A stretch of DNA of 14,663 nucleotides. Source: Chromera velia (Eukaryota > Sar > Chromeraceae). The DNA is taken from NCBI GenBank assembly GCA_018398765.1, contig JAHBMJ010001228.1, positions 19,463 to 34,125 on the forward strand, given 5' to 3'. Of the stretch, positions 7,352-14,663 are shown piece after piece (the stretch's first letter is position 1; every line of letters starts with the position of its first letter). The notes beneath the pieces were generated by a model. The model was not told the DNA's origin, ran no database searches, and saw nothing but the letters and a program-made list of their open reading frames with translations. The translations under genes and the position numbers were made by a program.

Positions 7352-8690
7352 GAGAGAATTCTTTACATTCCTTTGCAATGACCGAACGTTGAGTATGCAG
7401 AGAGAGGATTCCCTATCACCCTCTGCTTGTAACAACTGAACGAAAACGCAAAGGGACTCAGCGGAATCTCTGCCTTGCTGCTGCAATGACCAAACGAACA
7501 TAAAGAGAGAATTCTGTACATTTCTTTTGTAACGACTGAACGAGTACGCAGAGAGAGGAATCCCTGTCATCCTCTACTTGCAACAACTGAATGAAAACGT
7601 AAGGAGATACAGCAGAATCTCTGTCTTACTGCTGCAAAGACCGAATCAATAGCAGAGAGAACTCTTTGCATTCCTTTTGCAACGATCGAATAAATGTGCA
7701 AAGAGAAGGAATCGATCTCTGCCACCATGCACCGGCTTGCAACGAATGGACGAATACACAGATAGAATTCTGTGCATTCCTTTTGTGATGACCGAATGAG
7801 CGTGCAGAGAGAAGAATCTCTGTCCTGCTCTTGGTCGTGTTCTGCTTGCAACGACTGAACAAACGTGCAGGAACACTCAGCGGAATTTCTACCTTGTTGC
7901 TGCAACGACCAAACAAACATTCAGAGAGAACCTTTACATTCCTTTTGCAACGATTGAAGGAGTGTAGAGAAAGAGGAATTTCTGTCATCTTCTGCTTGCA
8001 ATAACTGAACAAGCACGCAGGGATATCAGCGGAATTTATGCCTTATTGCTCCCACGAGCTGTTGCAACGACCAAATGAACACAGAGAGAGGAATCTCTGT
8101 TATCTTTTGCTTGCAACGACTGGTAGTGAACGAACACGTAAGGAGACTCAGCAGAAAATTTCAGTCTCTGCCTTGCTGCAAACGAACATGAAGAGAGAAT
8201 TAATTCTTTATATTCCTTTTTAACAACCAAACGAGTGTGCAGAGAGAGGAATTTCTATCATCCTCCGCTTGCAACGACTGAACAAACACGCTAGGAGACT
8301 TTAAAGAGTCAGCGGAATCTCTGCCTTGCTGCTACAACAACCGAGCGAAATCGAATGAAAATGAAGAGAGAATTCTTTACATTCCTTTTGTAATGACCGA
8401 ACGAGTATGCAGAGAGAGGAATCTCTGTCATCCTCCACTTGCAACGACTGAATGAAATTAAATGAACATGAAGAGAGAATTCTTTGCATTCCTTTTGCAA
8501 CGACCAAACGAGTATGTAGAGAGGGGAACCTGTGTTATTCTCTGCTTGCGACGACTAAATGGACATGCAAGGAGACTTAGCCACAACTGAACGAACGTGC
8601 GAAGAGAGAATCCTTCGTCTCTTTGCTGAGATAATCAACGATCAAATAAATATGCAGAGACAGGACTTATCTTTGCCTTGCTGCTACCAG
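7352..8690. repeat. Tandem array 2, higher-order repeat of three ~50-bp submonomers
   Basis: Three related submonomers alternate, each ending in a GCAACGACYGAAC-like phrase. Type a contains GCAGAGAGAGGAATCTCTG and TCATCCTC; type b contains CAGCGGAATCTCTGCCTTGC; type c contains AGAGAATTCTTTACATTCC. Starts of type a lie near 7391, 7542, 7693, 7798, 7960, 8077, 8233, 8403 and 8510. Complete a-b-c periods are about 151-170 bp; shorter steps of 105-117 bp have lost one submonomer. The frames open on the minus strand shift with each period (151 is not divisible by 3) and are not credited. Confidence 0.9.
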
Positions 8691-8694
8691 CGGG

Positions 8695-10500
8695 TCTGAG
8701 AATGAATGCAGTGAGGGATTTCTGCCCTCTCCTATCTGCAAGAGGGAATGAACGCAGAGAGAAGAATCTATGCGCTTCTCTGTCTGCGAGGCAGAATGAC
8801 TGTGAGAATGAGTATAGAGGGGGATCTCTACCCTATCCTATCTGCAAGAAGGAATGAATGTAGGGAGAAGGATCTGTATCCTTTGTTGTCTGCAAGAAGG
8901 AAGGAATGCATAGAGGGAGCTTTGCTCTGGCTGTCTGCAAGGCGAGATGAATCTGAGAATCAATGCAGAGAACAATCTCTGCGCTATCCATTCGCAAGAA
9001 GCAAAGAAATTTCAATGTAGAAAGAGGGATCTGTGCGGTACTCTCTGGGAGGCGGAATGAATTTGAGAATGAATACAGAGAGGGATCAGATTCTGTATCC
9101 TATCCTATCTGCAACAAGGAATGACTGCAGAGAGAGGGATCTGTGCGCTTTTCTCTGGTTGGCGGAATGAATCTGAGAATTGATACAGAGAGGGATCTCT
9201 AAGTCAGTGTCCTATCCTATCTGCAAGACGGAATGAATGCAGAGAGAGGGATCTGTGAGCTTCTCTCTGGGCATCTCTGGGAAGCGGAATGAATCTGAGA
9301 ATGGATACAGAGAGAGATCTCTGTCTTGTCCTATCTGCAAGAAGGAATGACTGTAGAGAGAGGGATCTGTGCGCTTCTCTCTGGGAGGCTGAATGAATCT
9401 GAGAATGGATACAGAGAGGGATCTCTGTCCTATCCTATCTACAAGACGGAATGAATGCAGAGAGAAGGATCTGTGAGCTTCTCTCTGGGAGGCGAAATAA
9501 ATTTGAGAATGGATACAGAGAGGGATCTCTGTCCTGTCCTATCTGCAAGAAGGAATAACTGCAGAGAGAGGGATCTGTGCGCTTCTCTCTGGGAGGCGGA
9601 ATAAATCTGAGAATGGATACAGAGAGGGATCTCTGTCCTGAGGAATGACTGCAGAGAGAGGGATCTGTGTACTTCTCTCTGGGAGGCGGAATGAATCTGA
9701 GAATGGATATAGAGAGGGGTCTCTGTCCTATCCTATCTGCAAGATGGAATGAATGCAGAGAGAGGGATCTGTAAGCTTCCCTTTCTGCGAGGCGGAATAA
9801 ACCTTGAATGACTGCAGAGAGGGATCTCTATCCTCGGCCATCTGCAAGAAGGAATGAATGTAGAGAGAGGGAACTATGTGCTTCACTGTCTGCAGGAGTT
9901 AAAGAATGTATGCAGAGAGAGAGAGAGAGATCTGCACCCTTGCCTGTCTGCAAGCCAGAATGCATGCAGAGGATGGTTTGTGGCCTTCAGAATTATCCCT
10001 GTGACAGTCCGCAAAAAGGAGTGGATACAGAGGGATTGATTCTTACCCTTCGCTGTCTGTAAGAAGGAGTGAATGCAGAGAGACGCATGATTCTATGCCT
10101 TTCGCTTTCTGCAAGAAAAGAATGAATGCTGAGAGAGAGATCTGGGTTCCCCTTATCTGAAAGAAAGAATGAATGCAGATAGCAACCTTTGCCTTTGTTT
10201 GGTTGCAAGCAAGCAGGAATGTAGAGAGGGATCTTGCCCTTCACTGTGCGCAGGAAAAAAAGAATGCAGATGGATCTGCGTCTGCAAGGAGGAATGGATG
10301 CAGAGAGAGGGATCTTCATCCTTCGCTGCCTGCACGAAAAGAACGAATGGTTAGAGAAGGATCGGTGTGCTCCTTGTCTATAAGAAGGAATGATTGCGCA
10401 GAGAGGGATCTTTGCCCTCGTTTGAGTGCAAGCAAGAAGGGATGCAGATAAGGATTTTTGCCCGTCATCGTATGCAAGAAGAAAGGAATGCAGAGGGATG
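8695..10500. repeat. Tandem array 3, 104-bp dimeric repeat flanked by degenerate monomers
   Basis: The centre (about 9050-9800) repeats a dimer. One half is GGAATGAATGCAGAGAGAGG with ATCTGTGCGCTTCTCTCTGG; the other has GAATCTGAGAATGGATACAG with AGGGATCTCTGTCCTATCC and CTGCAAGA. Starts of the first half lie near 9230, 9344, 9448, 9552, 9642 and 9746, giving steps of 114, 104, 104, 90 and 104 bp. The flanks (8695-9050 and 9800-10500) hold more divergent units of about 50 bp. The core ACAGAGA-GGGA-TCTCTGT is a perfect inverted repeat. Confidence 0.92.
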
Positions 10501-10839
10501 AAGCGCGAGGGTTCTTACCATAGGTGCGTCGGCCTAAGTTCTTCGCTTTGATCCCAAAAATTCTTCGACAACTCGTATGGCTAAAGACTACAAAATGCGT
10601 TCGATCACGTGGATGGCTTGGATGTTGATGAACAAAACAGGGTGCGCGCGATAGAAGGAAACATGTGGGTGGAGGAACCCAAGAACAGAATGCGTTCAGG
10701 TGATTCTGAGGTGAAGCAGCATCAACATAAACATGTGAAAAGAGACACAAAGACTGAAGATGCTCCGGGGCATGAGAGTTCTCACTCAGACTGTCTGACT
10801 CGGTAATAATCATGTGTGCAATGGCATATAAACAGAGTA
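10501..10839. other. Degenerate or single-copy spacer between arrays
   Basis: A 66-codon plus-strand frame (10609-10806) is charged and His/Lys-rich with no recognisable family. Its last third drifts into the array-like phrases that follow. I see no convincing gene. Confidence 0.5.
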
Positions 10840-11186
10840 TGCTCATTCACGGGGGCAAGAAGAATGCGGTGCGCGGTAACAGGAGACAAGAATGTGCTCA
10901 GAGGCAAGCAGAATGCGTATGGTCAGGGGAGCACAAGGATCAAATGCTCAGGAACAAGAAGAACGCGGTATGCAGGGGACTGAGGAATGAGTATGTGACC
11001 CGGTGATGATCCGGTGTGATCGTGTTTGTATGGGCAGGAAGCAGAGAGAATGTGCGCAGAAGCACAAGTCAGAGAGAATATGTGCACGGGCATGAGACTC
11101 AGTCAGAGAGAATGTGCGCAGAGGCACGAGTCAGACAGAACGTGTGCATGGGCACCAGTCAGAGAGAATGTGCGCACGGGCACGAG
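10840..11186. repeat. 28-bp tandem array (locus 2, left of the transposon)
   Basis: The left part is degenerate (AAGAAGAATGCGGT-like words). From about 11038 the units are clear, with GTCAGA anchors at about 11068, 11102, 11130 and 11158. The phrase GATGATCCGGTGT at about 11006 recurs near 12443, pointing to a longer period. The array is cut at 11186 by the hAT element. Confidence 0.85.
11179..11186. repeat. Target site duplication, left copy
   Basis: GGCACGAG matches 12292-12299 exactly. Its length of 8 bp is that expected for hAT elements. The word also belongs to the host 28-bp repeat, so chance agreement must be weighed. Confidence 0.72.
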
Positions 11187-11215
11187 CCTAGGTGCATCCT
11201 GGTAACTTGGTAGTC

Positions 11216-11301
11216 AGCCAGAAATAGGGGGGTGGTTACCAGGTTGGCCGGTAACCTGGCCGGCCGAGTCGGCGAGTGGCCGAGCCAGAAATAGGGGGGT
11301 G
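11216..11301. repeat. Short direct repeat inside the transposon left end
   Basis: AGCCAGAAATAGGGGGGTG occurs at 11216-11234 and again, identically, at 11283-11301, 67 bp apart. The intervening bases hold the GC-rich subterminal inverted repeats. Confidence 0.9.
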
Positions 11302-11371
11302 TAGAAGTTGGATCGCAAAAGCCTGGAAAATATGCATTCTGTCAGTTTGAATGGAAATTGGTTCGCATTGA

Positions 11372-11842
11372 CCGTTGTGTAAGACATTTGATAAAGACAG
11401 CTGGTTCGATCTGGCCGAGATTGCCAACATTGTGTACGCACAACAGGTTTTTGCATCGACGTGTGAGCGAGGCTGGAGAGATTATGAATATATTTACAGC
11501 AAGCGAAGGAACCGTTTGTCTCAAGAAAGACAGAACCTCCTTGTTTTGACGTTTTCGAATCTCCGTCTCATGAGAGAGAGGTGTGAAGGCAGTCGTTTAC
11601 AGAAAGAGGATCGGATTGGGGAGAAAACCTTCTACAAATATTTTTTTACAGATGTGACAGAAGAGACCCTCGCAGAAGAATAAGAAGCTTTGGAGGTTGA
11701 GTTGGAGGAGAGAGCAAATGAGCCTGATGCATCCATAGAAGCAGTCAGAAGAGGGGGAGGGGAGGAAGTTATCGATTTTGTCCAGCCTCAGCCTCGGGCT
11801 GTCGTCAATGCCAAGAAGAGTCTGAGAAGAGGCGCTAGATAG
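11372..11842 (+). pseudogene. hAT transposase C-terminal fragment (dimerisation region)
   Basis: The frame opens after a stop at 11369 and has no ATG start, so it is a remnant of a longer coding region. Residues include FDLAEIANIVYAQQVFASTC, ERGWRDYEYIYSKRRNRLS and ERQNLLVLTFSNLRLM. This is the well-known C-terminal hAT signature, with a Cys-Glu-Arg then an aromatic, KKRNRL-like and NLRL elements, which in this family mediates dimerisation. A TAA at 11681 interrupts it. The same frame then stays open for 52 more codons, with an acidic run (EALEVELEERANEPD) ending in a basic tail, to TAG at 11842. The catalytic DDE residues and the BED zinc finger lie upstream in intact members and are absent here. 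Confidence 0.75.
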
Positions 11843-11859
11843 AAAGTATCTACGCAAAT

Positions 11860-11887
11860 CAGTTGATGGATCAAAATCCCTCAACTG
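11860..11887 (+). other. Hairpin just after the transposase frame
   Basis: CAGTTGA and TCAACTG pair as outer arms, and GGAT with ATCC as an inner stem around a CAAA loop, with one mismatch between the two. It lies 17 bases after the final stop. A role in 3' end formation is only a guess. Confidence 0.6.
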
Positions 11888-12099
11888 GTTTTTGTTCAGA
11901 TACAGCTATCGTATCGAGTTGACTGTGCATGTGTTTCACGCGTGTTTTGTGCATATGTGTGTGCTTTCATGCCGCATGAATGTGTTTCATTGATTTTCAT
12001 GCATGTTATTCGCTTGTTGTGCATACATATGAGTTTCATGCGTGAAAGAAAAACAGTTTTAGGATTCAAAAGTTTCCGTGTCTTTCGAATGCGGCCAGA

Positions 12100-12190
12100 T
12101 TTTTTTTTAATTTTTTTTCTATAATTTTTTTTTCTATATTTTTTTTTAATTTTTTTTTTTAGATTTTTATTTTTGTTTTTTTTTTTAATT
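12100..12190. repeat. Poly-T-rich tract
   Basis: About 90 bp consist almost only of T runs of 8-13 separated by short AA, CTATA or AGA breaks. It lies inside the hAT element near its right end. Confidence 0.95.
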
Positions 12191-12291
12191 ATATGGCCGG
12201 TAAACCGGTAACCTGGTCATTGTTAAAAAATTGGTCTAGCCCGGCCAGGTAACCGGTTACCCGGTAATTACCTGGCCATCATGCAACTAGG

Positions 12292-12299
12292 GGCACGAG
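12292..12299. repeat. Target site duplication, right copy
   Basis: GGCACGAG is identical to 11179-11186 and is followed by TTAGAGAGAATGTGCGC, the continuation of the host array unit. Confidence 0.72.
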
Positions 12300-12625
12300 T
12301 TAGAGAGAATGTGCGCAGAGGCACGAGTCAGACAGAACGTGTGCATGAGCACCAGTTAGAGAGGATGTGCACAGGAACATGAGTCAGAGAGAATGTACAT
12401 AGGGGCACGAGGAATAGGTGCAAATGTATGTGACTAGGCGATGATCCGGTGTCATCGTATGTGCGGGGTACGAGTCAGATAGAATGTGCGCAGGGGCATG
12501 AGTCAGAGAGGGGCACGAGTCAGAGATGCGAATGTGTATGACCGGGCAATGATCTGATGTCATCGTGTGTGCGGGGTATGAGTCAGACAGAATGCGGCAA
12601 GGGTATGAAGAATACGTGTTTACGG
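12292..12625. repeat. 28-bp tandem array (locus 2, right of the transposon)
   Basis: The units continue the array left of the transposon. Two longer blocks with GATGATCCGGTGTCATCG (about 12443) and AATGATCTGATGTCATCG (about 12548) are about 105-110 bp apart, showing a higher-order period. Units become degenerate after 12580. Confidence 0.85.
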
Positions 12626-12629
12626 GGCA

Positions 12630-12870
12630 TCGATTGAAACAGAGCTCCCACTCAACCTAAGGCACGAAGAATGGGCAGGGGCAAAAAGGAGAGTTCACAC
12701 TTGACTCAAGGTTGTCACGAAGAATCTTTGTGCACAGGGGCACACGACAGAGTTTACGCTCGACTCAACGCACGAACAAGAAGAGAGTTCACCATTCAGC
12801 TCAAGAGCATGAGTGCGTGTGAACTTACAGGTGACAAATAGAGCTTACACTTGAGTTAAGAGCACAAAAC
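12630..12870. repeat. Degenerate array with AGAGTTCACACTTGACTCAA-like units
   Basis: Related phrases recur at about 12691, 12749, 12784 and 12840, spaced by roughly 35-60 bp and mixed with CACGAAGAAT words. It merges on the left with the 28-bp array. Confidence 0.65.
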
Positions 12871-12996
12871 GCATGGTGTGATAGGAGACGTGAGCATGAA
12901 CCATAGTCGAACCAATCCACTGTAAAATGAAAGAGGCTGGTTGCTGGGTGCTTACGGAGCCGGGTCAAACGAAGCGGACTCTTCCAGATGAGGGGG

Positions 12997-13200
12997 TATC
13001 CGTTCGCTTTCACTGACTGTTTTATAGACGGTCTTTCAGATTCTCTTCTCTCACTGCTCTTGCTGTTGCTTCTGTTGGAATGTATCTTTCTAAGACTTGC
13101 TGAAATATTGTTTGGAAATGGTGAGTGGCGGCGACATACGGCAACGACGCTCAAACGCTCAGCTAAAGGCTCTGCAGGCGCTACCACGCCTTCCATGCAT
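12997..13200 (+). repeat. Dispersed repeat B (copy of A)
   Basis: It matches 6589-6783 with mostly transition differences and one 6-bp indel. It starts TATCCGTTCGC after a G run and ends CACGCCTTCCATGCAT, similar to the end of X2 (CTTTACCTTCCATGCAA). It has no C module after it. A 123-codon minus-strand frame crosses it; its conserved part matches the frame in A only because the DNA is repeated. Confidence 0.88.
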
Positions 13201-14040
13201 CCCCTATTACAGAGATATATACATAGAGAGCAGGGGCTTTCGTGGCAAAGAAAGACGGAATGCTGAAAGGGCCCACTGTTTCGATCATGCTGTTGTGTTC
13301 AGACAGTGCAGTTTCATCCCTGCCCACTGATTTGCCTGACGTTGTTTTCTGCTTTTGTTTCAAGAAAATTGAAGCAATGGATTGAAGTGTAGAACAGAGT
13401 GGTCGTGTTGAACTTGATTTTTGCTCGTGCGCCTCGATGGCTGCATGTGGCTTGAAGGGCCCTAACAAAGTCAGTTCAAGTCGAGTGGAATGAAAGTGAA
13501 CCGCTGAAGAGGATAGAGCTGGTCTGAAGGTGGTCACACAGAGGTGAGGAGCAGTCGCTGAACAGACAACAAGAGACACCTAGCTGTTGCTTATCATCTA
13601 TATAAGTGTTGCTTTCTATCTATTTAAGGGAAATTTTAAAGACGATTTCAAAAATTCAAAGACGATTTCATCTGCGCTGCAAAAATTTTGTTTGGCGATT
13701 CACCTTGTTTTGCATATGTGCAGTGGCCAAAAAAGCATTTTAATGTACGGGCAGTCTTTCCTGCCGCTATGTCCTATAAAGGCTTGTCAGATTGGCATTG
13801 TCAAGATGAGGTTTCTGTGGAGGAAAGGAGATGAACCAGGACGTAGTATCTGTTTGCATCGGCTTGCGTGATATGACAAGGGAAATGTCTTATAGGAAAA
13901 GTGGCCGCGATGACGTCTCACCCATGAAGCAAGTGGTACCCGCCTGTGAGTTCCCCGTTTTTATTTTCATGTATATCCTTGAGCCTATTCCTGGATGACC
14001 ATCTCCTTCCCCTTTGCTCTCTCCCTCCCACCGTCAGGCT
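13201..14040. other. No recognised gene
   Basis: There is a 132-codon minus-strand frame (13579-13181, partly in repeat B) and a 94-codon plus-strand frame (13587-13871). Neither shows a known motif, a good start context or a domain. Composition is balanced. A short local duplication AATTCAAAGACGATTTCA occurs around 13640-13670. The stretch might contain exons of an unrecognised gene. Confidence 0.45.
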
Positions 14041-14663
14041 TGTGCCTTTAAAAGTGGACTTTTGCCCTCAAGTCGGACTTTTATCTTAACTCATTCAAAA
14101 AAGCCTAAATTCTAGCCTAAATTTGAAATTTTTCACCTAATACCCTATAATTGAGAATGAAAGAGATGATCATATATTCTTTGTTCATCAACTAATTATT
14201 TATAAAAAATATATAATATGACTATATCAGTTATATACAATATGGCACATTTTGTAGAAACTAATACACTGTCATGCAATTTTAAATTCCTTTGAAATCT
14301 AGTTTATCTGGACTGAGTGGTTTACGGTGGTTTAAACCAATCAAAAGTGAATTATAAACATTTTTTTCACAAAATATTTAATAGCCTATTAATTAGTAAT
14401 AAAAAACTAGAAAACTGCTTTATCAGATGATTAGTGATTAGTGATTAGTGGTGCCCTAGAACACTATAATCCAACTCAGATCCATGCTTTAAGTGCTGAA
14501 CAAATAAAATTTTTGAATTATTTTTTATAAATGCATGTCACTAAATTTTTTAAAAAGAAGCCGGCCTGGGATCTAACTTCAAAACAGCTTGCGCACACCC
14601 AGCTCTATAGCGCGCGCGCGTCGAACCCAGCAGCTGACACAAGTGTTTCAAAGTTAAATGTTT
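14041..14663. other. AT-rich non-coding end of the window
   Basis: The region is strongly AT-rich, without a coding frame. It holds a tandem GATTAGT repeated three times at 14429-14449, a perfect 12-bp palindrome TGGTTTAAACCA at 14328-14339 and a (CG)n run at 14611-14620. On the minus strand CTGGGTTCGACG at 14630-14619 resembles a Pol III B box, but the position of a possible A box is cut off by the window end or absent. Confidence 0.5.

Larger units (their letters stand above)
11187..12291 (+). mobile_element. hAT-type DNA transposon, internally deleted (1,105 bp)
   Basis: The ends are inverted: CCTAGGTGCAT at 11187 and the complement of CCTAGTTGCAT at 12291, matching 10 of 11 bases. Flanking 8-bp duplications are identical, and removing the element plus one copy restores a continuous 28-bp array unit. 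Subterminal sites are also inverted: CCGGTAACCTGGCCGG (11248-11263) against CCGGCCAGGTAACCGG (12241-12256), 15 of 16 as inverted match. Inside are a hAT transposase C-terminal fragment, a poly-T tract and GGTAACC-type palindromes. The element is too short to encode a full transposase, so it is non-autonomous. Confidence 0.8.

Noticed and set aside
7349-8507. Overlapping Cys/Ser-rich minus-strand frames in array 2
   Set aside because: The 151-bp period shifts frame each turn, so the same DNA is read in all frames; no start or conservation pattern supports coding.
13587-13871. 94-codon plus-strand frame
   Set aside because: No domain or start context; it probably arises by chance in AT-rich DNA.
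14600-14640. tRNA gene or tRNA-derived SINE head on the minus strand
   Set aside because: Only a B-box-like string is present; no cloverleaf or A box can be shown, and the window ends nearby.

Overview
The window reads as eukaryotic nuclear DNA that is poor in genes and dominated by repeats. Signs of this are long microsatellites, several minisatellite or satellite arrays, dispersed repeat modules, a LINE-like 3' tail, a hAT-type DNA transposon remnant and splice-donor-like sequences. There are no bacterial-style operons or ribosome binding sites. The host cannot be fixed from sequence alone. A large-genome alga or protist is plausible, but that is a guess.

Layout. At 1-257 lies a CACT/CACACT microsatellite. 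It runs into the 3' end of the only convincing host coding region, a minus-strand secreted sialidase-superfamily-like N-terminal exon (1120 down to about 257). At 1405-2169 there are two copies of a 217-bp repeat (Y1, Y2) and one copy of a 206-bp repeat (X1); a G-quadruplex motif abuts X1. At 2170-3483 there is AT-rich non-coding DNA with a strong hairpin, and a LINE-like 3' end with a (TTCA)n tail. Array 1 (3484-5175) has a period of about 70 bp. At 5176-5865 there is single-copy DNA holding a possible minus-strand first exon. At 5866-6999 there are further dispersed modules (X2, C1, A, C2).

At 7159-11186 there are successive arrays: a 28-bp repeat, a three-part higher-order array of about 151 bp, a two-part 104-bp array that becomes degenerate, and then the 28-bp repeat again. 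A 1,105-bp hAT element (11187-12291) with an 8-bp target duplication interrupts the 28-bp array, which resumes at 12292. A further degenerate array (12630-12870), another dispersed module (B, 12997-13200) and AT-rich DNA without a recognisable gene fill the rest.

The interest lies in organisation rather than in a gene system. The arrays differ in period but share a short inverted-repeat core (GCAGA...TCTGC type). The dispersed repeats look modular, with a 5' module (X or A) joined to a 3' module (Y or C), and Y and C share an ordered core. The hAT fragment carries a recognisable transposase C-terminus, but it lacks a start codon and has an in-frame stop. I found no rRNA, convincing tRNA or CRISPR array, and no clear novel protein system.
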